Source of the DNA: Bryobacteraceae bacterium
Lineage (GTDB): Bacteria; Acidobacteriota; Terriglobia; Bryobacterales; Bryobacteraceae
Assembly (NCBI GenBank): GCA_025350445.1
Contig: JANXXV010000873.1
Location: forward strand, 1-14,275
Direction: 5' to 3'
DNA length: 14,275 bases
Under the pieces are notes generated by a model. It was not told where the DNA came from and ran no database searches. It worked only from the letters and a program-made list of their open reading frames with translations. This document shows positions 1 through 7,911 of the stretch, in pieces. The translations under genes were made by a program, and so were the position numbers. The stretch's first letter is position 1. Every line of letters begins with the position of its first letter.

Positions 1-1252
1 GAATCATCAGCGGATTCTCTGTCACCCGGTACCCGTAATCATCCGTTGCGCCGAAGATCGTGCCGCCGCGCAGTCCGCCGCCCGCAACCCAGAGCGAGAA
101 GCCGGACGGGTTGTGATCGCGGCCATCCTTACCCTGCACGAATGGCGTGCGTCCGAACTCGCCGGACCAGATCACCAGCGTTTCATTGAAGAGCCCGCGG
201 GCTTTCAGATCGCGGATCAACCCGGCTATCGGCTGGTCCACCGTGAGCGCGTTGGCGGCGTGGCCCTCCCTTAGTTTGCTGTGCTGATCCCAGCAATTTC
301 CGCCGCCCAGATCCTTTGGCGGCACCATGGTCAATTCCACGAAACGCACGCCGCGCTCAATCAACCGCCGGGCCAGCAGGCACTGCCGGGCGTAGGCGCG
401 GGTGTTGGCATTAGTTGAATTCATGCCGTAGAGCTTCTTCGTCGCCTCCGATTCGCCCGCGAAGTCCACCAACTCCGGCACAGCGGTCTGCATGCGGTAC
501 GCCGTTTCATAGTTGCGGATGGCTGCTTCTACTTCGGTGTGGTTATGCATGCGTTGTAGGAAGTCGCGATCGGCGGCGGCGACGAACGCCAACTGCCGCC
601 GCTGCAGCGCGTCGGATTGCTTCGGCGCGATGTCTTGCAGAGGTTCGGGCCGTTCCGGGTATAGGAACGAACCCTGATGCACGGCCGGCAGAAATCCGTT
701 GCCATAAACGTTGATGCCGCCGAGGGGAATCTCGCCGCTGCCCAAGACTACGAATCCCGGCAGGTTCTGATTTTCGGTGCCTAGCCCATACGTCGTCCAT
801 GCGCCCAGGCTGGGATAGCCGGTGAGCGGATTGCCCGTGTGGAAGTAGTTGTTGGCCTGGGCATGTTCCATGAATTTTACGGTCATGGAACGGATGAGGC
901 ATAGATCGTCGGCGATGCCGCCCATATGCGGAAACAGCTCACTGACGGGCATGCCGCATTGTCCATAATTCTTGAAGGACCACGGGCTGGGCATGATATT
1001 CCCGTTGTTGTTGAACATGGTTCGATCGACAGGGACCGGCATGGGCTGCCCGGCCTCTTTCTGGAGGCGCGGTTTGGGATCGAACGAGTCCAAATGCGAA
1101 ACGCCGCCGGACATGTAGCAGAAGATGACGTTCTTCACCTTCGGCTGGAAATGCGGCTTCGCGTTGGCAAGCGCGGCGAATGCCAGCAGGCCGAAACCAT
1201 TCGACGCCTTGGCCAGCACGTCGCGCCGAGTGTACCGCAGGCTACCGGGCAT
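1..1252 (-). CDS. DUF1501 domain protein (3' end outside window)
   Basis: This is the N-terminal roughly 417 residues of a DUF1501 protein, a sulfatase/alkaline-phosphatase-fold family of unproven activity. It starts at an ATG (1252-1250) and is open to the left edge. The N-terminus has a Tat-like signal: TRRDVLAKASNGFG followed by a short hydrophobic stretch around residues 8-28. Family hallmarks follow in order: VIFCYMSGGVSHLDSFDPKP near residue 38, SMTVKFMEHAQANNYFHTG, LVERGVRF-like 'LIERGVRFVEL', 'DLKARGLFNETLVIWSGEFGRTPF', and 'GKDGRDHNPSGFSLWVAGGG'. Family members are usually about 460-480 residues, so about 50 residues are probably missing. It begins one base after the stop of the DUF1549/DUF1553 gene, the usual genomic partner of this family, so the two are probably translated together. 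The molecular function is unknown. Confidence 0.93.
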   Translation of the reverse strand, partial: MPGSLRYTRRDVLAKASNGFGLLAFAALANAKPHFQPKVKNVIFCYMSGGVSHLDSFDPKPRLQKEAGQPMPVPVDRTMFNNNGNIMPSPWSFKNYGQCGMPVSELFPHMGGIADDLCLIRSMTVKFMEHAQANNYFHTGNPLTGYPSLGAWTTYGLGTENQNLPGFVVLGSGEIPLGGINVYGNGFLPAVHQGSFLYPERPEPLQDIAPKQSDALQRRQLAFVAAADRDFLQRMHNHTEVEAAIRNYETAYRMQTAVPELVDFAGESEATKKLYGMNSTNANTRAYARQCLLARRLIERGVRFVELTMVPPKDLGGGNCWDQHSKLREGHAANALTVDQPIAGLIRDLKARGLFNETLVIWSGEFGRTPFVQGKDGRDHNPSGFSLWVAGGGLRGGTIFGATDDYGYRVTENPLMI

Positions 1253-1253
1253 G

Positions 1254-4200
1254 TTACCGGACATAGAGAAACTCCTTCATGTTGTAAAGCGCCTGCACCA
1301 GACTCGCAACCGCCTTGCGTTCGTCCGTTTGCTTCGCCAGTTCCGACAGATAGCCTTGCGCGTTGTCACGCTCCGCCGGCGTCGCGCGGCGTCCGAAGAT
1401 GCGCAGGTACAGCGTCTCCACCGAAGGCAGCGCCTCAGCCCACTTGACGGATTCCTCCACTACGAACGGGCTGTTCATCAACGTGAGGGATTGCCCGGGC
1501 ACGTTGGTCACATCGCGCCTGCCTCGCGTGCTGGCGGGCTTGTAGACATCGAACGCATCGAGGAATGGATTCGTCGCGTTGCGCCGGATCTCCAGATAGA
1601 CGCTTCGCCGGCCCCGTCCATCCAGCGGGCCTTTCGGACGATCCCCTTTGGTGGCACCGGTGTCATGTGCATAGTTAACGGGAACCGATGGACCGTACAT
1701 CGTGAGATCGATTTGCCCGGAGGACGCTAGAATCGCATCGCGAATCTCTTCGGCTTCCAGCCGCCGCATGGGAAGCCCGCTCGATTGATAGGCCGCTGAG
1801 GTCACCAGCAGTCGAAGTATTTTCTTGATAGACCAGCCATCGTCAACGAACCGCCCTGCGAGCCAATCCAGCAACTCCGGATTCGATGGCTTTTCGCCGA
1901 GTTTGCCGAAGTTGTCCGGCGTGGCGACGATACCGGTGCGGAAAGAAGCCTGCCATAGCCGGTTCACCATCACACGCGCGGTAAACGGATTGCGGACACT
2001 CGCCACCTCTTCAGCCAGCCGCAGGCGCATGACCGGCGGATCGGAATAGCGTGGGCCGCCCAGAGCGGTCAGGTACCCTCGCGGCACCGGCGCGCCCAGA
2101 TGCCTGTGATCCCCGCGCACCAGCAGCGGATGGTCCGGCCCGCCTTCTTCCAACACGCCCGGCGCGCGCCGCGGGATGGGGATTTCCTGTTCGAGCCTTC
2201 GGTATTCCGCAAGCACCGGAACACCGGCGGCTGCGTTGGGCAGCAGTCCCTGGCGCACAAAATAATCCAGGAAGACCGCCTGGCTGTCGTTGAGGCGTCC
2301 AGCTTCCCAATCACTTATCGCGCTCATTAACAGATGGCGCAACCGCTGCGTAACAGCTTCACGCGAGTAGTCAGCGGGTGCGGCCTCAACCAACAAGCGC
2401 ACCGGTACAAGCTCTTCTTCCGGCGCCTGCTTCCCGTCATGGAAGACCACGCCGCACGCACCGAACCACGAGCGGCCGTCTTCGTTCGGAACAGGTTTCG
2501 GCTTGCGCTTACCGTCCTCTTCGTCGAGTTGGAACAGCGTGACTTCATTCTGCGTGGCGAACTCCACGTATGCCGTGAAGCCTTTCCAGAATGTAGTGTC
2601 CCAGCGGACCCAGCCCATCTGATCGGCCTTGGCGCTGTACCGCTGATTGTAAATACCCCCGCGCGGCACCGCGTGATTTTCGATGATCAACTGCGCGAAG
2701 CTGAAATTCCCACCCAGCATTTGGAAGCTGACCGAGTCTGTCGCAATCTTGAATCGCGGCGAAGTGATTGCCGCTCCGTGCTTGCGCGAGATGAGCCCCG
2801 AATAGACGCCGGCCGGGTAGATGCCATTGATTGCACGGTCGCCCGAGGTCTCCACCGCAAACTCGCCAGGCAGTGACGGAGCTGCTGGTACGCCCGTCCC
2901 ATTGCGGGGCCAGTGCTCGAAGGAAGCCGCCGCATTCCAGCGCAGCGGGAAATTCTTCGTGTTGAACTCGGCACGGGCCGCCAGGGTTTTCTTCCACTCC
3001 TCGAACCAAGCCCGGGAATCTTCTTCGGCGGCCCACAGCGGAAACAAGGGGCTGGCGCGGTCTGTGGTCTTGGCCGCCAGCGCCTGTTCGATGGCTTCCC
3101 GCCACTGTTCCGCCAGCGCCGCCTTGATACGCGGCTTCAGCGCCGCCAGTTCCGCTGTGTTGCGGGTTAACTGCTCTGGCGAGTCGATCGCCACCTGCGT
3201 TGGGCGCATGCCTGCGAAGAGCCCGAACATGGCGTAATAGTCTTTCTGCGAAATCGCGTCGAACTTATGGTCGTGGCATCGCGCGCAGGAGATGGTCAGC
3301 CCTTGGAAAGCTTTTGAAAACACATCGATCTGATTGTCGGTCCACTTCACGCGGTCTTCCCACGGCTCAACCGGCTGAAAACCATGCTCCACCATCCGGA
3401 AATGCGCAACACCAAGCAGCGACTCATTGATGCCCTCGCCGCGATTAATTCGCGGGTTCGGAAGCAGATCCCCGGCCAGTTGTTCACGGACCAGCTGATC
3501 GTAGGGAACGTCCGCATTGAACGCCCGGATCAGATAATCGCGGAAGCGCCAGGCCATGGGCGCATCGGGATCACCCTCCGACCCATGGGATTCGCTGTAA
3601 CGGATCACGTCCATCCAGCGGCGGGCCATGCGCTCGCCGAAGCGCGGCGAGGCCAACAACCGGTCCACAGTCTGCTCGTAATCTCCATCCCGCTCAAATG
3701 TCTGGATGTCTTCGGGCAAGGGCGGCAATCCGGTCAAATCGAAAGTGACCCGCCGCAGCAGCGTGGCCCTGTCCGCCGTCGTTGCAGCACTGGGAACGAA
3801 GCGGTCGATCGGATTCGGCGACGCACCCGCAGGCAAGGGAACCGGGCGTACCGGTTGCCAGCTCCAATGGTCCCGGCGGCGCTGTTCCAGATTGAATCCG
3901 GCTGCCGGCGCTACGCTCTGATTCTCCGGCCACGGCGCGCCCATCTCGATCCATCGAACCAGCTTCGCGATTTCGCCGCCGGGCAACGGACCCGATGGCG
4001 GCATGCGCCGGCTTAGCTCTCCGCGCACCGCGCGAATCAGCTTACTCTCTTCGGGCTTGCCGGCAACAATCACGGGACCGGCGTCACTGCCCTTCATTGC
4101 GGAGGCTCGGTCATGGAGCCGCAAACCCGCGAAGCCACTCTTGGCGCCGTGGCAGGGGTAGCAATTCTTAGCCAGAACCGGCCGGATCTCCCGCTCGAAA

Positions 4201-4283
4201 AATTCCGCGGGCGCCTGTGACCAGGCAGCGCTTGCGGCGAGGAAGAGTAGAACGGGCCCAAGCGCGTTGATGAAGGTGCACAT
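1254..4283 (-). CDS. DUF1549/DUF1553 (PSCyt1-PSCyt2-PSD1) cytochrome-like exported protein
   Basis: The protein has 1009 residues from the ATG at 4283. An in-frame TTG at 4304 would add seven residues but lies against a terminator T-tract, so the ATG, which leads straight into a Sec signal (hydrophobic stretch, then AAWSQ), is preferred. Domain order: a PSCyt1 cytochrome-like domain at about residues 28-118 with heme motif CYPCH (C41, C44, H45) and a distal 'MPP'; a DUF1549 region at about 155-355 with a second CxxCH in 'SCARCHDHKFD' (C333, C336, H337); a middle segment of about 300 residues; and DUF1553 at about 690-980 ('ARVMVNRLWQ', 'LLDWLAGRFVDDGWSIKKIL', 'SLTLMNSPFV'). Length and order fit the family. 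The protein is probably periplasmic or outer-membrane associated and binds c-type heme; a redox or glycan-linked role is an inference. It precedes the DUF1501 gene by one base. No Shine-Dalgarno is visible before the start. Confidence 0.93.
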   Translation of the reverse strand: MCTFINALGPVLLFLAASAAWSQAPAEFFEREIRPVLAKNCYPCHGAKSGFAGLRLHDRASAMKGSDAGPVIVAGKPEESKLIRAVRGELSRRMPPSGPLPGGEIAKLVRWIEMGAPWPENQSVAPAAGFNLEQRRRDHWSWQPVRPVPLPAGASPNPIDRFVPSAATTADRATLLRRVTFDLTGLPPLPEDIQTFERDGDYEQTVDRLLASPRFGERMARRWMDVIRYSESHGSEGDPDAPMAWRFRDYLIRAFNADVPYDQLVREQLAGDLLPNPRINRGEGINESLLGVAHFRMVEHGFQPVEPWEDRVKWTDNQIDVFSKAFQGLTISCARCHDHKFDAISQKDYYAMFGLFAGMRPTQVAIDSPEQLTRNTAELAALKPRIKAALAEQWREAIEQALAAKTTDRASPLFPLWAAEEDSRAWFEEWKKTLAARAEFNTKNFPLRWNAAASFEHWPRNGTGVPAAPSLPGEFAVETSGDRAINGIYPAGVYSGLISRKHGAAITSPRFKIATDSVSFQMLGGNFSFAQLIIENHAVPRGGIYNQRYSAKADQMGWVRWDTTFWKGFTAYVEFATQNEVTLFQLDEEDGKRKPKPVPNEDGRSWFGACGVVFHDGKQAPEEELVPVRLLVEAAPADYSREAVTQRLRHLLMSAISDWEAGRLNDSQAVFLDYFVRQGLLPNAAAGVPVLAEYRRLEQEIPIPRRAPGVLEEGGPDHPLLVRGDHRHLGAPVPRGYLTALGGPRYSDPPVMRLRLAEEVASVRNPFTARVMVNRLWQASFRTGIVATPDNFGKLGEKPSNPELLDWLAGRFVDDGWSIKKILRLLVTSAAYQSSGLPMRRLEAEEIRDAILASSGQIDLTMYGPSVPVNYAHDTGATKGDRPKGPLDGRGRRSVYLEIRRNATNPFLDAFDVYKPASTRGRRDVTNVPGQSLTLMNSPFVVEESVKWAEALPSVETLYLRIFGRRATPAERDNAQGYLSELAKQTDERKAVASLVQALYNMKEFLYVR

Positions 4284-4302
4284 TACGTGGCCATGATACT
4301 GC

Positions 4303-4336
4303 AAAAAAAACAGCGGCCCCTTTCGAGGCCGCTGTT
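4303..4336 (-). terminator. Intrinsic terminator after the TonB receptor gene
   Basis: Read on the minus strand, AACAGCGGCC (4336-4327) pairs perfectly with GGCCGCTGTT (4318-4309), a 10-bp GC-rich stem with an 8-base loop. The last two stem bases run into a tract of eight T (4310-4303). It lies 28 bases past the receptor stop codon. It is unusual in ending only about 20 bases before the ATG of the next gene on the same strand, leaving little room for a separate promoter. Confidence 0.93.
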
Positions 4337-4364
4337 CCGTGCTTGGTTTTGGAATCCAGCCTGA

Positions 4365-7300
4365 CTAGAAGATGTACTTCAAGGCCAACTGAATGTTGCG
4401 GGGGTTATTCGCCTGGCCTGAGATCAGGCCGAAAGTGCTGGGCGAGGAGACGTCGCGCGACGGCGGCGAGAACATCGTCATATTGGGAAGGTTGTAGGCT
4501 TCCGCGCGGAATTGGAGATTGTGACCTTCCTTGATGTTGAAGCTCTTGCTGACGGAAACGTCGGCGTTGAAGAAAGCCGGCGCGCGTTCGGTCCCGATGG
4601 ACGCGCTTCCAAACGTTCCCAGAGCGGGGCGCTGGTACCCGCAGGATCCGTTGTCGGTTCCCTGGGCGCATTCGATGGCGGAAGTGCCGGTGCCGAACCA
4701 TTTCTGGATGGAGCGGTTGTCGACAACCAGCGGCCGCAGATAGTTGGGACGCTGTGTGCCGCGCGGAGATTGTTGGCTCTGGCCGGTAGTGGAGATGGTA
4801 ATGGGGAAGCCGGTGCGGCCTTGCATCACGTATCCAACGGACCAGCCGCCGAGAACGGTTTCCACGGCGCGATTCATGTTGGAACCATACTTCCGGCCCT
4901 TGCCGAAGGGGAGTTCCATATTGGAGCTAAACGTCAGGTTGTGGCGGGCATCCCAGGCAGCCAGTCCATGGTTGGCCTTGCGGTCGTTGGCGTTCTGCCA
5001 ATAGGCGCCTTCCGAATTCACTCCGCCTGCGCCGAAGAATCCGAGGGCATCTTCCAGCGACTTCGAGAACGTGTACGCCAGATTGAAATCGATGCCGGCG
5101 CTATAGCGCTTGCGGGCGGACACCTGTAAAGAATCGTAGTTCATGGTTCCCGACGACTCAGTGGTAGCGGTGGTGGTAACCAGCGGATCGATACCGTAAA
5201 GCGGGCGGCGCGTCTGCGCGCTGGCCCACAGTGCCGGATTCACATTCGCGGGTCCAGGCAGCGGCTGGTTGCTGTCCCGGGCGACGATGGTGTGCGTGGC
5301 GCGCTGGCTGACATAGCCGGCGCTGGCAACAAGGTTGCCGGCGAACTGGTATTCCATACTCACGTTGCGCTGCTGGGTGAATTGCGGCCGTAGGTTTGGA
5401 TCCCAAACGCGGATGTTGCCGGCGAGAGTTCCGCTGAAGCCCGGCAAATCGTTGAAGCCGACGCGGGCCGAAGCGGCGCCGGTGGTCAGGTCATAGTTCT
5501 GGTTCGATTCGAAGAAGTTCGGCGGATTCAGCGGCAGGCGCAAATTGACGCCGGTGCCTTCAAGGAAACTGGTAATGCCGAAGGCGGCGCGGACCACCAT
5601 TTTCTTCTTGAACATTTCCGGTGTCCACGCTACGCCAAGACGCGGCATGAACTGTTTGTAATAGGAGTTGTAAAGCGCGCGGCTGTTGCCGTCTTTACCA
5701 GCGAGTTGCAGCTTCCCGGATACTACATTGATGTTCGCCTGAAGGTCGTTGACCTCGTAAAGCGGTTGCGTATATTCCCAGCGAAGGCCGAGGTTAAAGG
5801 TCAAATTGTTAGTGGCCTTGAAATCGTCCTGGAAGAACGTACCGAAGCGCCAGTGGCGTTGTCCCCAAAGGCGTCCGTCACCCTGTCCTTTTCCCTTGGT
5901 GGATACTTGATCCAACAGGAAGTCGGATAGTGACGAACCGGTGTATTGCGCCGAGTAGCCAAAGGTGCCCAAGGCGCCGTTGTTGCCCGAATAGAAGCGG
6001 TTTTGCTGGTAGCGGACACCGTTGGCTCCCATCTTCAGGAAGTGGCGGCCCTTGGACCACGTCAATGTTTCCGATAAGTGGAACTTGTTGTCCTTTCCAT
6101 CCGAGAGGACGCCGCCTGTACCAATGCCGGACAGTCCTTCACCAGGCCCGAGGGAACTGAACCCGGGAGCAAGCTGGCCGCCGGGGATGCCCAATTTGGC
6201 GTTTCCACCAGTCTGGGTTCCGAACGGATCGGCGAATGTATCCATAATGATCGTGCGCGTGAATCCATAGCGGAAGTCGTTCACGATAAAAGGAGTGACT
6301 GTGCGGGTCCACGCGGCTACCGCGCCGAGCGAAGGAGACTCGGTGACGCCCGCAGGGGAAGTGGGCAGCACGGGGCGCAGAGTGCCTACGGTGTAGTAGC
6401 TCTGCGTGTAGCGGAACATGAAGTTATCGTTGGTGGAAGCTCGCCAGTCAACCTTTGCGTCGCCCTGGTTGTTCTTCATGAAATTAGCGGCTGAGCCGGA
6501 GTAGTTGTTCGTTACGCCAAGCGACCCGGTACCAATCGAATTAGGCAGCGGATACAGGCCGGCGTCTTTAAGCAGGACGGCGGCCGGACCAATGATACGG
6601 TTGAGCGGGATCTGTTTGTTTGGGAATGGCTGGCAGACCCGTGCGCCGGTGGCGTTGCTGCATGTGGCGGGATCGTTAATCGCCTGCGGCAAGCGGCTCA
6701 GGTCGCCGTTGCGCCAGTCCACCGGAGCCACGCTGGCCAGGGATGGGCCGCTGTCACGGCGCTGTGTCCCTTCCCAGTTGGCGAAGAAGAACAGCTTGTC
6801 CTTGCCGTTAAGCACTTTGGGAATCAGCACCGGACCGCCGATGGTGAAACCGTACTGGTTTTGCTGAAAGGTGCGGCGTTGCTTATCCTTCGCCAATGCC
6901 GTGTTCTGGTTGGCAAAGAAAGTGTTCGCGTCCAAATGGTTATTGCGGAAGAATTCGAACAAAGTACCGTGGTACTGGTTGGTTCCGCTCTTGATCGTCA
7001 TGTTGACGACAGCACCAGCGGAATTGCCAAACTCGGAGGAACCGTTGCCGGTTAATACCTGCACTTCCTGCAGCGCATCCACGGAAGGCGTGTAGCCGAG
7101 CCGGTTGTCCATGGAATCGTTGATATCCACACCATCAAGCAGGAAGTTGTTTGTCTGCTCGCGGTTGCCGTTGACGAAGGCGCGGCCGGAGAGCCGGGAG
7201 GCGGTGTTCGTCGAACCCGGGTTGGTTTGAATGGCGCCCGGCACCAGTAGCATGGCCGAGACAACGTTGCGGCCGTTGAGCGGCAGATCGGTGAGCCGCT

Positions 7301-7712
7301 TGTTATCGATGGTGCCGCCGGTCTGCGCGTTTTCCGTCTGCAGCGCCGGGGCGAAGTCCTTCACGTCAATCGATTCGGTAACCTGGCCAATTTCCAGTTG
7401 CATATCCACGCGAGCGGTCTGGTTTGTTTCCAGTTTGAAGGGACCCACGGCGGAACGCCGGAACCCGGGCGCTTCCACCTCGAGGGTGTAATTGCTGGCC
7501 GGAAGAAACGGGAAGGTGTAGAGTCCCGCGGCGTTGCTGGTGGTGTCGTACTTCTGATTTTTGCTTACGTCGGTAGCGGTGACTTTCACGTTCGGCGCGG
7601 ACGCACCGCTCGAATCCTTGATGGCGCCTGTAATGGAGCCGGTGATTGTTTGCGCGGTGGCGGACATGGCCAGCAAGGCGCATAAAATTGTTGGAACGAT
7701 TAGCTTTCTCAT
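4365..7712 (-). CDS. Oar-like TonB-dependent receptor with carboxypeptidase-regulatory N-terminal domain
   Basis: This 1115-residue outer-membrane receptor resembles the large Oar-type family expanded in Acidobacteriota. It has a Sec signal at residues 1-20 (basic MRK, hydrophobic core, ATA cleavage region). A carboxypeptidase-regulatory-like beta domain follows at about 22-108 ('GSITGAIKDSSGASAPNVKV', 'AGLYTFPFLPASNYTLEV'). The plug is at about 115-235 ('LPLNGRNVVSAMLLVPG', 'NFLLDGVDINDS', 'GAVVNMTIKSGTN'). The rest is a long 22-strand-type barrel ending in '...LALKYIF', with the terminal Phe expected for outer-membrane assembly. No SusD-like partner is encoded nearby. It lies downstream of and co-directional with a secreted fucosidase across a 199-base AT-rich gap, and ends at a strong terminator. 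The substrate is unknown; a fucose-containing glycan or glycopeptide is a guess from context. The ribosome binding site is weak. Confidence 0.93.
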   Translation of the reverse strand: MRKLIVPTILCALLAMSATAQTITGSITGAIKDSSGASAPNVKVTATDVSKNQKYDTTSNAAGLYTFPFLPASNYTLEVEAPGFRRSAVGPFKLETNQTARVDMQLEIGQVTESIDVKDFAPALQTENAQTGGTIDNKRLTDLPLNGRNVVSAMLLVPGAIQTNPGSTNTASRLSGRAFVNGNREQTNNFLLDGVDINDSMDNRLGYTPSVDALQEVQVLTGNGSSEFGNSAGAVVNMTIKSGTNQYHGTLFEFFRNNHLDANTFFANQNTALAKDKQRRTFQQNQYGFTIGGPVLIPKVLNGKDKLFFFANWEGTQRRDSGPSLASVAPVDWRNGDLSRLPQAINDPATCSNATGARVCQPFPNKQIPLNRIIGPAAVLLKDAGLYPLPNSIGTGSLGVTNNYSGSAANFMKNNQGDAKVDWRASTNDNFMFRYTQSYYTVGTLRPVLPTSPAGVTESPSLGAVAAWTRTVTPFIVNDFRYGFTRTIIMDTFADPFGTQTGGNAKLGIPGGQLAPGFSSLGPGEGLSGIGTGGVLSDGKDNKFHLSETLTWSKGRHFLKMGANGVRYQQNRFYSGNNGALGTFGYSAQYTGSSLSDFLLDQVSTKGKGQGDGRLWGQRHWRFGTFFQDDFKATNNLTFNLGLRWEYTQPLYEVNDLQANINVVSGKLQLAGKDGNSRALYNSYYKQFMPRLGVAWTPEMFKKKMVVRAAFGITSFLEGTGVNLRLPLNPPNFFESNQNYDLTTGAASARVGFNDLPGFSGTLAGNIRVWDPNLRPQFTQQRNVSMEYQFAGNLVASAGYVSQRATHTIVARDSNQPLPGPANVNPALWASAQTRRPLYGIDPLVTTTATTESSGTMNYDSLQVSARKRYSAGIDFNLAYTFSKSLEDALGFFGAGGVNSEGAYWQNANDRKANHGLAAWDARHNLTFSSNMELPFGKGRKYGSNMNRAVETVLGGWSVGYVMQGRTGFPITISTTGQSQQSPRGTQRPNYLRPLVVDNRSIQKWFGTGTSAIECAQGTDNGSCGYQRPALGTFGSASIGTERAPAFFNADVSVSKSFNIKEGHNLQFRAEAYNLPNMTMFSPPSRDVSSPSTFGLISGQANNPRNIQLALKYIF

Positions 7713-7911
7713 AGTGGAAAGGTACCTGAGGACCTATACAGGAATTTTATCGCCAAAAGCCGCTGCCGTCAAGGCGTAACTAATTGATTTTAATGGATTT
7801 ATCTATGAAATGTAATATGGATAGACTATGGAAATATGGATCTGTAACAAAAGAAAAGAGATGTGGCGGAAAAGTTACAGCACGCGATTGGATCTCCGCA
7901 ATCCCAGCGGC
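7713..7911 (-). promoter_or_regulatory. AT-rich leader/promoter region of the TonB receptor gene
   Basis: This 199-base gap between two minus-strand genes is strikingly AT-rich against GC-rich surroundings, especially at 7780-7860. It must hold the receptor's promoter if the receptor is not transcribed with the fucosidase. A possible -35 on the minus strand is TTGTTA (7850-7845), with AT-rich -10 candidates downstream, but none is convincing. On the plus strand ATGGAT occurs three times (7793-7798, 7817-7822, 7836-7841), the last two inside a 9-base direct repeat AATATGGAT (7814-7822 and 7833-7841). These could be operator half-sites or chance in AT-rich DNA. I see no terminator for the fucosidase here. 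Confidence 0.35.

Noticed and set aside
3384..4016. Plus-strand open frame of 210 residues
   Set aside because: It is antisense to the well-supported DUF1549/DUF1553 gene, has low-complexity Arg-rich composition typical of a shadow frame in GC-rich DNA, and shows no family motif.
4284..4304. TTG start at 4304 for the DUF1549/DUF1553 gene
   Set aside because: The TTG abuts the terminator T-tract and adds seven residues (LQYHGHV-like) before a signal peptide that already begins well at the ATG at 4283.
4303..4336. Riboswitch upstream of the cytochrome gene
   Set aside because: Only a simple terminator hairpin is visible; there is no upstream aptamer-like structure or competing antiterminator in the short gap after the receptor stop codon.
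4512..5129. Plus-strand open frame of 205 residues
   Set aside because: It is antisense to the TonB receptor barrel and reads as a reverse-frame shadow; no ribosome binding site or domain is seen.
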